This document shows positions 1 to 8,708 of a DNA stretch of 64,000 nucleotides, piece after piece. Where the stretch lies: assembly GCF_004364575.1 (NCBI RefSeq), contig NZ_SOAG01000011.1:27102-91101 (forward strand). The letters are read 5' to 3'. Source of the stretch: Myroides indicus (GTDB taxonomy: Bacteria; Bacteroidota; Bacteroidia; Flavobacteriales; Flavobacteriaceae). The notes under the pieces are model-generated. The model ran no database searches, was not told the origin of the DNA, and was given only the letters and a program-made list of their open reading frames with translations. How positions within the stretch are numbered: the stretch's first letter is position 1; each line of letters begins with the position of its first letter. The translations under genes and the position numbers were made by a program.

Positions 1-132
1 AAGGCAGGATTAATAGCCTTAGATTTAGGGAAAAAAGAGGAAGCTTTGAAATTATTTAATGAAATAAAAAACAACTATCAGGAGTCTGCAGAAGCAAATG
101 CAGTTGATGTTTTGATAGGAATGGCGCAATAA
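1..132 (+). CDS. C-terminal end of a tetratricopeptide-like protein (partial)
   Basis: An open frame enters from the left edge and stops with TAA at 130-132, giving 43 residues. The piece is helical and charged (AGLIALDLGKKEEALKLF), like the last TPR helices of Bacteroidota tetratricopeptide proteins. The stop lies five bases before the ribH start, so the two genes are probably co-transcribed. In related genomes a TPR protein often precedes ribH; that is family knowledge and not visible here. Function cannot be named from the fragment. Confidence 0.7.
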   Translation, partial: KAGLIALDLGKKEEALKLFNEIKNNYQESAEANAVDVLIGMAQ

Positions 133-137
133 TATAA

Positions 138-629
138 ATGGCTACAGCAAATAAAAACTTATCAGAATACGATAAATCTACACTGCCCGATGCACAGGAC
201 TTTAAAGTAGGGATTGTAGTTTCGGAATGGAATGATCAGATTACCGAAGGGTTATTTTCAGGTGCACAATCAGCTTTGACAGATTGCGGTATGGCGGTAG
301 AAAACATAATTCGCTGGAATGTTCCGGGAAGCTTTGAATTGGTTTTTGGAGCCAGAAAAATGATTGAAACATATGAAGATTTAGATGCGGTAATCGTAAT
401 CGGCTGCGTGATCAAAGGCGAAACGATGCATTTTGAATTTGTGTGCGAAGGAGTGACGCAAGGAGTTAAAGATCTTAATCTAATGGCAGATATTCCAACT
501 ATTTTTTGCGTATTGACAGATAACAATCAGGAGCAGTCTATCGCACGAAGTGGTGGCGTTCATGGGAATAAAGGAACAGAAGCCGCTATAGCTGCTTTAA
601 AAATGATAGAATTAAACAGAAAATACTAA
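138..629 (+). CDS. ribH: 6,7-dimethyl-8-ribityllumazine synthase
   Basis: Lumazine synthase condenses 5-amino-6-ribitylamino-uracil with 3,4-dihydroxy-2-butanone 4-phosphate, the penultimate step of riboflavin synthesis in the cytoplasm. The 163-residue length is normal. Family landmarks are in order: the N-terminal strand FKVGIVVSEWN, the substrate loop VPGSFELVFGARKM around residues 62-75, VIVIGCVIKGETMHFEFVC around 85-103, and the C-terminal HGNKGTEAAIAALKMIEL. It begins five bases after the upstream TPR-like gene. No FMN riboswitch is visible, and none would fit in that spacing. The call is secure. Confidence 0.97.
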   Translation: MATANKNLSEYDKSTLPDAQDFKVGIVVSEWNDQITEGLFSGAQSALTDCGMAVENIIRWNVPGSFELVFGARKMIETYEDLDAVIVIGCVIKGETMHFEFVCEGVTQGVKDLNLMADIPTIFCVLTDNNQEQSIARSGGVHGNKGTEAAIAALKMIELNRKY

Positions 630-889
630 TATTCTGAAATACAACTTTACAAGGAGGTTGTCTTACAATTGCCAAACTGGTCAGGCTGAATTGACTTCAG
701 GAGCTCATAAAGCTGATGTATACTCAGCTGGAGAGAAATCGAAAGTAAATTCAATTTGAGTAATGCGGTTTTTGAGAGATAACCTCTTTTTTTTGTAGAA
801 TAATTTTTAAGAAAAGCAGTAATCCTACATATTTCATTAAATTTGTATTTGTGCATAAATTTAAACTTTCAAACAATTTAAAAGCGTAA
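630..889. other. Intergenic region with a possible coding relic before mutL
   Basis: This 260-base gap holds no convincing gene. In the plus strand a frame from about 631 to 759 stays open and reads like protein near its end (residues TGQAELTSGAHKADVYSAG), but it has no ATG. An AAGGAGG-like stretch at 651-657 directly abuts a TTG, too close to serve as a normal ribosome binding site. A TAAATTTG element at 838-845 fits a Bacteroidota -7 box and may be the mutL promoter. No strong terminator follows ribH; a weak AGAG/CTCT hairpin precedes the T-run near 780. Confidence 0.35.
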
Positions 890-2920
890 ATGTCTAATAT
901 CATCCGTTTATTACCCGATCATGTAGCTAATCAGATAGCAGCCGGAGAGGTAGTGCAAAGACCTGCTTCTGTGGTAAAAGAGCTAATTGAAAACGCGGTG
1001 GATGCGGGAGCAACTGAAATTAAATTGATTTTAAAAGAAGCAGGTAAAACGCTTATTCAGGTAATTGACAATGGTAAGGGAATGAGTGAAACTGATGCCC
1101 GTATGGCATTTGAACGCCATGCTACTTCTAAAATTTCTACAGCAGAAGATTTATTTGCTTTGCAAACAAAGGGGTTTAGAGGAGAAGCTTTAGCATCTAT
1201 CGCTGCCATTGCACATGTGGAGTTAAAAACTTGTCTTAAACAGGCTGAGCTGGGAACTCATGTTGTCATAGAAGGGTCTAAAGTGGTTTCTCAAGAAGTT
1301 GCTGTCGTTCCAGAAGGAACGAGCTTTTCTGTCAAAAATTTATTTTTCAATATACCTGCCAGACGTAATTTTTTAAAATCAGATACAGTAGAATTCAGAC
1401 ATATAGTTGACGAATTTGAGCGTGTTGCCTTAGTACATCACAATATTCATTTTATATTGCTGCACAATGGCAGCGAAGTGTTTAATCTGCCTGCGTCCAA
1501 CTTGCGCCAGCGGATTGTGAATGTATTTGGCGGAAAAACAAATGAAAAATTAGTGCCGGTTAAAGAAAATACAGACATCGTAACGGTGGAAGGATTTGTA
1601 GGGAAACCGGAATATGCAAAAAAAAGCCGTGGAGAGCAATTTTTTTTTGTAAACGATCGGTTCATAAAGAGCGGTTACCTGCATCACGCTGTATTATCGG
1701 CGTACGAAGGACTGCTGAAAGAGGGGGTACACCCTACTTATTTTATTTATTTAAACCTTCCTCCCGATACCATTGACATTAACATTCATCCGACTAAAAC
1801 GGAAGTTAAATTTGATGACGAACAGGCTTTATACAGTATTTTAAGATCTGCCGTAAAACATAGCTTGGGGCAGTTTAATGTTACAGCAGCTTTGGATTTT
1901 CAAAGAGATGCTTCTCTGGATACGCCTTATGGGTTTAAAGGAAAAGAGGCTGAAACGCCAACAATAGCTATTGATACCCTTTACAATCCGTTTAAGCAGG
2001 ATAATAATTCTAAAAAGAGCTATAATCCGTTTGAGGATGATGAAGATTTAAAAGAGGAAAAGGCGATTAAAATAGAGGAGCGCTTGTATGGTAGTTTGAT
2101 GAATAATGACACAGCTTCGCTTGATTTGCAAAAAGTATTTAAGAGTAAAATATCCTCACCTTCTTTTAAAGGAAAAAATGCAGGAGGTAAGCAAAATGCC
2201 AATAAACCATTGTCAGACGGAAGTGCAGGGGAGTGGAACAAGATGTATGAAAACCTGAAGCAGTCTGGGCAGAACATTGATGTTTCTCAGCTGAATATTG
2301 AAAGTGAAATAGTTACAGGTGTATTGTTTGATGTCATAACTGACAATACGGCAGCAAATAAAACATTCCAAATTCATAAAAAATACATTGTTAGCCCGAT
2401 TAAGTCAGGAATGCTGATTATTGATCAGGGAAGAGCGCATCAGCGTATTTTATACGAAAAATTTATGGAGAGCATAACGGTGCATCAGCAAGCTTCATCA
2501 CAACAATTGCTATTCCCTCTGACGTTATATTATGCACCTTATGAAATAGAAATGCTGAAAGAACTAAAGGAGCTTTTGATTTGCATTGGTTTTGGATTTG
2601 AACAAACAGGAGAAGATTATATAGTTATTTCCGGACTGCCGTTGCATGTAGCCGAAAGTGAAGCATCGATTGTGCTGGAAGATTTAATCGCTGATTTTCA
2701 CAACGGACTTCCCGATACGACATTTAGTCAAGGAGACAGGATTGCTAAGTCTTTGGCACATAGTTTGGCAGTAAAAACGGGAACAATTTTAAATGAAGAG
2801 GAACAGGAAAATATGGTTAACTCGCTATTTGCCTGTAAAGATCCACAGATTTCGCCATTTATGAAGCCTGTTTTTATTACCATGAAAGTAGAAGATATAG
2901 AGAAAAAATTTACCTTATGA
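890..2920 (+). CDS. mutL: DNA mismatch repair endonuclease/ATPase MutL
   Basis: MutL couples MutS mismatch recognition to strand incision and excision. The N-terminal GHKL ATPase domain is clear: IAAGEVVQRPASVVKELIEN (about 16-35), DNGKGM (about 60), ATSKI, and FRGEALASI (about 97). A poorly conserved Asn/Lys-rich linker spans about 350-460, followed by the C-terminal dimerisation domain. The endonuclease motif, usually DQHA followed by two glutamates, reads DQGRAHQRILYE from Asp512, so the first histidine is replaced. The stop overlaps the next start (ATGA), implying translational coupling to the rhomboid gene. Length 676 residues is typical for Bacteroidota. Confidence 0.97.
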   Translation: MSNIIRLLPDHVANQIAAGEVVQRPASVVKELIENAVDAGATEIKLILKEAGKTLIQVIDNGKGMSETDARMAFERHATSKISTAEDLFALQTKGFRGEALASIAAIAHVELKTCLKQAELGTHVVIEGSKVVSQEVAVVPEGTSFSVKNLFFNIPARRNFLKSDTVEFRHIVDEFERVALVHHNIHFILLHNGSEVFNLPASNLRQRIVNVFGGKTNEKLVPVKENTDIVTVEGFVGKPEYAKKSRGEQFFFVNDRFIKSGYLHHAVLSAYEGLLKEGVHPTYFIYLNLPPDTIDINIHPTKTEVKFDDEQALYSILRSAVKHSLGQFNVTAALDFQRDASLDTPYGFKGKEAETPTIAIDTLYNPFKQDNNSKKSYNPFEDDEDLKEEKAIKIEERLYGSLMNNDTASLDLQKVFKSKISSPSFKGKNAGGKQNANKPLSDGSAGEWNKMYENLKQSGQNIDVSQLNIESEIVTGVLFDVITDNTAANKTFQIHKKYIVSPIKSGMLIIDQGRAHQRILYEKFMESITVHQQASSQQLLFPLTLYYAPYEIEMLKELKELLICIGFGFEQTGEDYIVISGLPLHVAESEASIVLEDLIADFHNGLPDTTFSQGDRIAKSLAHSLAVKTGTILNEEEQENMVNSLFACKDPQISPFMKPVFITMKVEDIEKKFTL

Positions 2921-3681
2921 TGAGAATGACAGAAACAGTTAAGCAGCTGATTATAATAAATGCCTTGTTTTTTATAGGAACGTATTTTGTGCCTGCCACA
3001 ATGCAGTATTTGGCGTTGTACAATTTTGAAAATCCCAATTTTTATATTTGGCAGCCGTTAACTCATATGTTTATGCATGGCGGAATGATGCATATTTTCT
3101 TTAATATGTTTGCCTTGTTTTCTTTTGGTTCTACATTAGAAAGCATATGGGGAAGCAAAAAGTTTTTGTTGTTTTATCTGGTATGCGGTTTTGGAGCAGC
3201 AGCCCTGCATACAGGGGTAAATTATTATTCATTACATGAACTTATTTCCACTTTAGGACAGCACGGCATTTCTAAACAAACAATTCTCGAAACTATTTAC
3301 AGCAATACGGGCAGTTTTAGATACGATACAAGGTGGCTGAATTATGTTTCTATGGAACAAATTACAAATGCTGCTTCAGCACTTAATGTACCTGTTGTAG
3401 GGGCTTCCGGTGCTATTTACGGACTTTTGGTAGCCTTTGCTTTCATGTTTCCTAATGCAGAGCTGATGTTGATGTTTTTGCCTATTCCGATTAAAGCGAA
3501 ATATTTTGTTCCCGGAATATTGCTGCTAGATTTATACGGAGGAATTTTTGGCGGATTCAGTATTTTTGGCGGAGGTAGCGGTATTGCGCACTTTGCCCAT
3601 ATTGGAGGGGCTCTGATGGGATATTTATTGATGTGGTATTGGAAAAAAAATCAATTTAAACACAATCGTTGGGATTTATAG
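2917..3681 (+). CDS. Rhomboid family intramembrane serine protease
   Basis: A multi-pass inner-membrane protease of 254 residues. The catalytic serine lies in VGASGAIYG (Ser164) and the catalytic histidine in AHIGGALMG (His228). HMFMHGGMMHIFFNMFALF in TM2 and the long loop 1 are typical of Bacteroidota rhomboids. It starts inside the mutL stop codon and abuts a second rhomboid gene with no spacing, so the three genes are translated as a unit. An alternative start one codon later (second Met) cannot be excluded. Substrates are unknown. Confidence 0.93.
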   Translation: MMRMTETVKQLIIINALFFIGTYFVPATMQYLALYNFENPNFYIWQPLTHMFMHGGMMHIFFNMFALFSFGSTLESIWGSKKFLLFYLVCGFGAAALHTGVNYYSLHELISTLGQHGISKQTILETIYSNTGSFRYDTRWLNYVSMEQITNAASALNVPVVGASGAIYGLLVAFAFMFPNAELMLMFLPIPIKAKYFVPGILLLDLYGGIFGGFSIFGGGSGIAHFAHIGGALMGYLLMWYWKKNQFKHNRWDL

Positions 3682-4524
3682 ATGAGTTTTATACAAGATT
3701 TAAAACAGCAATATAAATATGGAGGAATCGTTCAAAAATTAATTTTTTGGAGCGTAGGGATTTCTGTTTTTCTGTTTATTTTAAAAGGGGTATTTTCTAC
3801 TTTTTATAGTATGATTATACCTTATATCGGATTGTCGGGTAATTGGTTTTCGGCATTGATAAAACCGTGGACAATTTTGACCTATGCCGTAGCTCATGCA
3901 GGGGTTTGGCATCTGATATTTAATATGCTTATTCTTTATTTTATAGGCAATTTGTTTTTGACATTTTTTAATCAAAAACAATTTTTAACTGCTTATATAT
4001 TAGGAGCTGTAGGAGGAGGGGTGTTTTATATTCTCGCTTCTCTTTTTTGGCAGATGGGTATTCTTGTAGGTGCTTCTGCCGCGATCATGAGTCCTTTAAT
4101 TGGTTTGGCTTTTTATGCTCCGCATATGGAGGTAAGATTGGCATTGATCGGACGGGTAAAAATGTGGCACATAGCCATTTTTATAGTGATTCTGGATATT
4201 TTCCAGCTTTCTTCATCTAATTTTGGAGGACATTTAGCCCATTTAGGTGGTGCGTTAAGCGGAGTGCTATATATCAGATTGTTGACGAAGGGAACCGACC
4301 TCAGTTGTGTTTTTGATAAATTGGTAAATCTTTTCAAGCACCGTCAAGGAGCAAAATTTAAGAAGGTGTATGTCAATAAAAAGGCGGACTCTCAAACAAA
4401 AGTAACAGAAGATAAGAATAAGCAGCAAAAAATTGACCGTATTTTGGATAAAATAAGCAAATCCGGATATGAAAGTCTGACGAAAGAAGAAAAAGATTTT
4501 TTATTTAGAACAGGGAAAGACTGA
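3682..4524 (+). CDS. Second rhomboid family protein
   Basis: A 280-residue paralogue immediately downstream of the first rhomboid. HAGVWHLIFNMLILYFIG matches the TM2 His-Asn region, and His187 lies in LAHLGGALSG. The serine motif is VGASAAIMSP (Ser132), so the usual GASG glycine after the serine is alanine. The catalytic dyad is present, so it may still be active. The C-terminal ~75 residues are a hydrophilic Lys-rich tail ending in a helical segment (ILDKISKSGYESLTKEEKDF), common in Bacteroidota rhomboids. It is followed after two bases by the endonuclease-like gene. Confidence 0.9.
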   Translation: MSFIQDLKQQYKYGGIVQKLIFWSVGISVFLFILKGVFSTFYSMIIPYIGLSGNWFSALIKPWTILTYAVAHAGVWHLIFNMLILYFIGNLFLTFFNQKQFLTAYILGAVGGGVFYILASLFWQMGILVGASAAIMSPLIGLAFYAPHMEVRLALIGRVKMWHIAIFIVILDIFQLSSSNFGGHLAHLGGALSGVLYIRLLTKGTDLSCVFDKLVNLFKHRQGAKFKKVYVNKKADSQTKVTEDKNKQQKIDRILDKISKSGYESLTKEEKDFLFRTGKD

Positions 4525-4526
4525 TT

Positions 4527-5558
4527 ATGAAGAATCTGTCATGGTTTAATAAAATTGTTTTTGTTGGAAATATCTTTGTTGGAATATTGACCATAGCAGG
4601 TTATTTTTTGTCTTTTTTAGCACCTAAGATATTTCCGCTCTTATCTGTTTTTACGCTGTTTTTACCTTCTTTTTTGATAGTCAATTTGTTTTTTTTATTG
4701 TATTGGGCCATTCAGTTTAAAAAACAGATTTGGCTTCCGCTGCTGATTTTGGCGATTGGAATTTCTAATATCAATAAATTTTATAAATTTTCAGGCATAG
4801 ATGAAGAGAAAGCTAAGAGCGATTTTGTATTGATGACTTATAACGTAAGGTTGTTTAACCTCTTTAATTGGATTGCCGACGAGGAGGTTCCGGATAAGAT
4901 CAAAGAGTTTGTTGATTTACACGATCCGGATGTTTTGTGCTTGCAGGAATATTCCAAAAATACCAAGTTAAAGTTTAAGCAATACCCTTATCAGCACATT
5001 ATTTCTCATGGAAGTAAAATTCAAACAGGACAGGCAATTTTTTCTAAGTTCAGAATTATTGATAAAGGAGAAATAAAACTGCCAAACTCGAATAATAATG
5101 TAGTGTATGCCGATATCCTAAAGGAAGAAGATACGATTCGGATTTACAGTATTCACTTGCAATCAATAAGTATCAGTCCTGATATTCACGAAAAAATTGA
5201 CGAGACAAAATCCCGAAAAATATTCAATAGAATTTCTAAGGCATTTAAAGAACAACAGCTCCAGTCCGAGCTTATCCAATCTCATATGAATGATGCTTCG
5301 TTTCCTAAAATTGTTTGTGGAGATATGAATAACAGTGCTTTTTCGTATGTATATAGAAACATAAGGGGCAATTTAAAAGACGCTTTTGTAGAAGCCGGGA
5401 AAGGTTTTGGGAAAAGTTATGATTTTGCTTATTATCCTATGCGTATTGATTATGTGTTTGTAGATGAGCAGATTCATGTAAAATCTTTTGTAACCCACAG
5501 TGATTTTATAAACTCAGACCACTTCCCGATAATTACGCGGTTAACATTAAATAAATAA
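4527..5558 (+). CDS. Endonuclease/exonuclease/phosphatase family membrane protein
   Basis: The first ~90 residues contain two or three membrane segments. After about residue 100 the protein shows the EEP fold: MTYNVRLFN, CLQEYSKN with the catalytic Glu, VCGDMNNSAFSYVYR, and the final IDYVFVD plus SDHFPIITRL with the catalytic Asp-His. The family includes nucleases and inositol/sphingolipid phosphatases; the substrate cannot be told from sequence. The gene ends the mutL-rhomboid run and is followed by a bidirectional hairpin shared with convergent murF. Confidence 0.9.
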   Translation: MKNLSWFNKIVFVGNIFVGILTIAGYFLSFLAPKIFPLLSVFTLFLPSFLIVNLFFLLYWAIQFKKQIWLPLLILAIGISNINKFYKFSGIDEEKAKSDFVLMTYNVRLFNLFNWIADEEVPDKIKEFVDLHDPDVLCLQEYSKNTKLKFKQYPYQHIISHGSKIQTGQAIFSKFRIIDKGEIKLPNSNNNVVYADILKEEDTIRIYSIHLQSISISPDIHEKIDETKSRKIFNRISKAFKEQQLQSELIQSHMNDASFPKIVCGDMNNSAFSYVYRNIRGNLKDAFVEAGKGFGKSYDFAYYPMRIDYVFVDEQIHVKSFVTHSDFINSDHFPIITRLTLNK

Positions 5559-5597
5559 AATGAAGCTTGTTTTCTCTTAGAAAAAACAAGCTTCATT
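5559..5597. terminator. Bidirectional terminator between convergent genes
   Basis: A 15-bp perfect stem (5559-5573 with 5583-5597, containing TGAAGCTTG) encloses a 9-base loop and has A/T flanks on both sides. It lies directly after the EEP gene stop and before the murF stop on the other strand, so it can end both transcripts. Confidence 0.85.
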
Positions 5598-5610
5598 AAT
5601 TTAGTTATGG

Positions 5611-6909
5611 CTATAAAAAATCAAGAATTCTTTCTAAAGCCATTCCTCTGGATCCTTTTATCAATATTTGTTTTTGTAAAAAAAGGGACTTATTTTTTGT
5701 CAGAAATATTTTAAAATCATCAAAAGTTTTAAAAAAACTGATAAATTGCGATTTTTGTCCAGCTAATTTATAGAATTCTTCTCCGATAAAATAGGTCGGA
5801 TTAGTATACCCAGAAACTGTATTTATGATATTTTGATGCTCCTGTGTGCTTTCAGAGCCCAGTTCAAACATATCGCCTAAAATATAGACTTTAGATAGAT
5901 TATGTTTTTCTGGGAGTTGGTCAAAATTTAAAATAGCCGCTTCCATGCTGCTAGGGTTGGCGTTGTAAGCATCTAACAAGATCTTTGAAGTGTTTTTTTC
6001 TGTCCATTGCGACCTGTTGTTGATTGGGGTGTAATGAACAAGAGCTTCTTTTATGTCTTGTAAGCCTACATTAAAAAAGAGACCAAAAGCAAGGGCTGCT
6101 GCTATGTTTGCAGTATTGTATATTCCTGTCAGGTTTGAAGTTATAATTTCTTTTTTATAGCTAACAGTTGCGTTGGGTGAAGCTGCGTATTTATCTATTA
6201 TAACGTCTGCTTCAGGGTTTTTCCCGAATGAAAATCTGGAAAATGTCAAGGTCTTGGCATCTTGTCTCGGATCGTCAATGTTACAAAATACCATTTTGTG
6301 ATTGTCTTCCAGATAATCGTAGAGCTCACTTTTTGCTTTTATAACTCCTTCAAAACCTCCAAAGCCTTCGAGGTGTGCCTTTCCGAAATTGGTAATGTAG
6401 CCAAAATCGGGCTGTGCAATTTCGCAAAGCTGTGCAATTTCGCCGCGATGATTTGCTCCTATTTCCACAATACCTAAATCAGTTTCTTCGTCAAAAGAAA
6501 GCAGAGTAAGGGGAACCCCGATATGATTATTTAGATTCCCTGTGGTGGCTTTTGTATTATATTTTTTAGAAAGTACCGTATAAATGAGTTCTTTGGTAGT
6601 TGTTTTTCCGTTGCTTCCGGTTAGTGCGATAACAGGGAGTCCTAATTGTTGACGATGGTATTTTGCGAGTTGCTGTAAAGCAGATAAAACATCGGGTACC
6701 CAAAACATTTTCGAAGTGTCTGTGATTAGTTTTTTATTGTCCATTACCACATATGCGGCGCCTTTATCCAAGGCTTCCTCAGCAAACTCATTAGCATCGA
6801 AGTTATTACCTTTTAAGGCGAAAAAGAGAGAGTTTGGATGTATGTTCCGGGTATCAGTACTCACACCGTTACACAATAAAAAACACTGATACAATTCTTT
6901 TATATTCAT
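5611..6909 (-). CDS. murF: UDP-N-acetylmuramoyl-tripeptide--D-alanyl-D-alanine ligase
   Basis: MurF adds D-Ala-D-Ala to UDP-MurNAc-tripeptide, the last cytoplasmic step of the peptidoglycan precursor. The 432 residues show the Mur ligase order: N-terminal uridine-binding domain with SLFFALKGNNFDANEF, the ATP loop ALTGSNGKTTTKELI (about 95-110), VEIGANHRGEI, the catalytic GKAHLEGFGG, NIAAALAFG, and the C-terminal domain with DAYNANPSSM and LGDMFELG. It lies downstream of gldJ on the same strand, separated by a terminator hairpin. murF next to gldJ is a common flavobacterial arrangement. Confidence 0.97.
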   Translation of the reverse strand: MNIKELYQCFLLCNGVSTDTRNIHPNSLFFALKGNNFDANEFAEEALDKGAAYVVMDNKKLITDTSKMFWVPDVLSALQQLAKYHRQQLGLPVIALTGSNGKTTTKELIYTVLSKKYNTKATTGNLNNHIGVPLTLLSFDEETDLGIVEIGANHRGEIAQLCEIAQPDFGYITNFGKAHLEGFGGFEGVIKAKSELYDYLEDNHKMVFCNIDDPRQDAKTLTFSRFSFGKNPEADVIIDKYAASPNATVSYKKEIITSNLTGIYNTANIAAALAFGLFFNVGLQDIKEALVHYTPINNRSQWTEKNTSKILLDAYNANPSSMEAAILNFDQLPEKHNLSKVYILGDMFELGSESTQEHQNIINTVSGYTNPTYFIGEEFYKLAGQKSQFISFFKTFDDFKIFLTKNKSLFLQKQILIKGSRGMALERILDFL

Positions 6910-6923
6910 AAATCAAATGTATA

Positions 6924-6954
6924 AAAAAAGCTCTAATTTAATTAGAGCTTTTTT
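6924..6954 (-). terminator. Terminator after gldJ
   Basis: Stem GCTCTAAT/ATTAGAGC (6930-6937 and 6941-6948) with a 3-base loop, flanked by A-runs and T-runs on both sides. It sits between the gldJ stop and the murF start, so it probably limits read-through from gldJ into murF. Confidence 0.8.
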
Positions 6955-6976
6955 AAAAAATGAGTATAATGAAAAA

Positions 6977-8506
6977 TTAATTTTTGGTTTTTCTTTTGGC
7001 TTCTTTTTGACCAACTTTTGTCATTACTAAACGGAACCCGATATAGTCAGTAGCTTGGTCTTCTGGATAAAATCTTCTGGTAGCAGGATCTAGCCAATAA
7101 GCTCTGTCTTTCCACGAACCGCCTTTGATTACTCTTGATTTACTGTCAAATAAAGTAGCTCTTTTGTCTTCTTTTTTTGGAGCAGCAGCCATAAAATCTG
7201 TCTCGTTTTCTTCTGTAGCTTGTTGTTTTTCAGCGCCATTGTCATACATAACTTGAGCTACTTGTCCCGGTAAATTTCTTACGCGTAATTTGCCTGTAGA
7301 CAGCGTGTCAAAAGCGACGCTTTGGTCTGTAACAATTTGAGTTCTTCCGTCACTTCCAATTTGGTTTTTGTAATATACATTACCTTTAAAGAAATTGAAG
7401 TCATCAGATACATTATCAATATTTGGATCATATACATCTGCTACCCATTCCGCAACGTTTCCTGCCATATCGTATAGCCCAAAGTTATTTGGCGGGTAGG
7501 ATTTAACAGCATTTGTAATGTCAGCATTATCGGTAGACCATCCTGCAATACCGCCGTAGTCTCCTCGTCCTTGCTTAAAGTTGGCAAACTGAGTCATTGA
7601 AGACCCCGCTCTATTTTTATTGCTTTTCTTGTTTGATTTTTCCCAAGGATATATTTTTCGTCCTTTGTAATTGTTGTATTCTCTGTCAGACACCATTCCG
7701 ATAGCAGCATACTCCCACTCAGCTTCTGTTGGTAAACGAAATTCAGCAGTGAATAAGCCGTATTCTAAAGTAGCATAAATGTTTTTTTCTCCTTCTTTAG
7801 CTTTACCTTTTACGCCTCTGCGAACAATGTCGCTATTTCCGCCGTAAACAGCTTCAGGATTGGTAAGATAAGTTTCGGTGCTAAAATGAGCGTCTCCGTA
7901 TGCTTCAAGAATTTTAGCATCTTTTTTAAGATAACCAGCTCTCTCCAATGTTAATTCATTAACGCGATCTGTTCTCCATTTAGCATAGTCATTTGCCTGT
8001 AGCCATGTAACGCCTACAACCGGGTAGTTTGCATAAGCGGGATGACGTAAATAACTTGAGATAAGTGTTTCGTTATATCCGGCAGAGCTTCTCCAAACAG
8101 TACTGTCCGGCAAGGCACTTCTGTAGATTTCTGCATAAATTTCGTTGGAAGGCGGAAAAACTGATTTTAACCAATACAGGTACTCATTGTACATTAAGTT
8201 GGTAGCTTCAGCTTCATCCATATAAAAAGACTGCACATACTGCTGTTTTGGATTGTTGTTCCAGTCAGCCATAATGTCGTCTTGAATTCTTCCCATAGTA
8301 AAGGTGCCTCCTTCAATGGAAACCATACCCTGCGGAGTCTGCTGAGAAAAGTTTGAATTATACTGGAAGCCTCCTTTTTTATCATTTATTTTCCATCCGG
8401 TAGCACTTGACGTAAGTCCGTTGTTTGTGTTGCTACAACTAGTGAAACCAACTGAAGCGATAAGGCCAGCGATCAGTTGTAATGTCATAAGTCTATTTAT
8501 CTTCAT
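6977..8506 (-). CDS. gldJ: Gliding motility / type IX secretion lipoprotein GldJ
   Basis: GldJ is an outer-membrane-associated lipoprotein required for gliding and for stability of the T9SS GldK ring proteins in Flavobacterium johnsoniae. The 509-residue protein starts with a lipoprotein signal ending at Cys24 (VGFTSCSN). It then has a formylglycine-generating-enzyme-like fold: VSIEGGTFTMG, EFRLPTEAEWEYAA, YDMAGNVAEWVADVY and, near the end, KGGSWKDRAYWL and DYIGFRLVM. The enzyme fold is structural in Gld proteins. Being divergent from porU identifies it as GldJ and not its paralogue GldK, which sits with gldLMN. The C-terminus is short and basic (EAKRKTKN). Confidence 0.95.
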   Translation of the reverse strand: MKINRLMTLQLIAGLIASVGFTSCSNTNNGLTSSATGWKINDKKGGFQYNSNFSQQTPQGMVSIEGGTFTMGRIQDDIMADWNNNPKQQYVQSFYMDEAEATNLMYNEYLYWLKSVFPPSNEIYAEIYRSALPDSTVWRSSAGYNETLISSYLRHPAYANYPVVGVTWLQANDYAKWRTDRVNELTLERAGYLKKDAKILEAYGDAHFSTETYLTNPEAVYGGNSDIVRRGVKGKAKEGEKNIYATLEYGLFTAEFRLPTEAEWEYAAIGMVSDREYNNYKGRKIYPWEKSNKKSNKNRAGSSMTQFANFKQGRGDYGGIAGWSTDNADITNAVKSYPPNNFGLYDMAGNVAEWVADVYDPNIDNVSDDFNFFKGNVYYKNQIGSDGRTQIVTDQSVAFDTLSTGKLRVRNLPGQVAQVMYDNGAEKQQATEENETDFMAAAPKKEDKRATLFDSKSRVIKGGSWKDRAYWLDPATRRFYPEDQATDYIGFRLVMTKVGQKEAKRKTKN

Positions 8507-8641
8507 GTTAAAAACGGGTAAATAATTTGACGCAATATAAGAATTAACGATTAATTAGCAATGTTTATTGAACAAATATTTAAAAAAAACTTAAATTTTT
8601 TTCTGATTATATTATGCGATATCTTCTATAACGCTTATTTT

Positions 8642-8693
8642 AGCAGGGTTATTGTGTAGCAAATCATGTTTTTTTGCGTTTTAATAACCTGCT
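8642..8693 (+). promoter_or_regulatory. Inverted repeat in the porU leader
   Basis: AGCAGGGTTATT at 8642-8653 and AATAACCTGCT at 8683-8693 are complementary except for one bulged G, with about 29 bases between them. The right arm ends 15 bases before the preferred porU start, so a folded RNA would cover the region where ribosomes load. It could be a regulatory hairpin or a DNA operator in the gldJ/porU divergent promoter region. The role is inferred. Confidence 0.4.
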
Positions 8694-8708
8694 TTTATGC
8701 AAATATAT

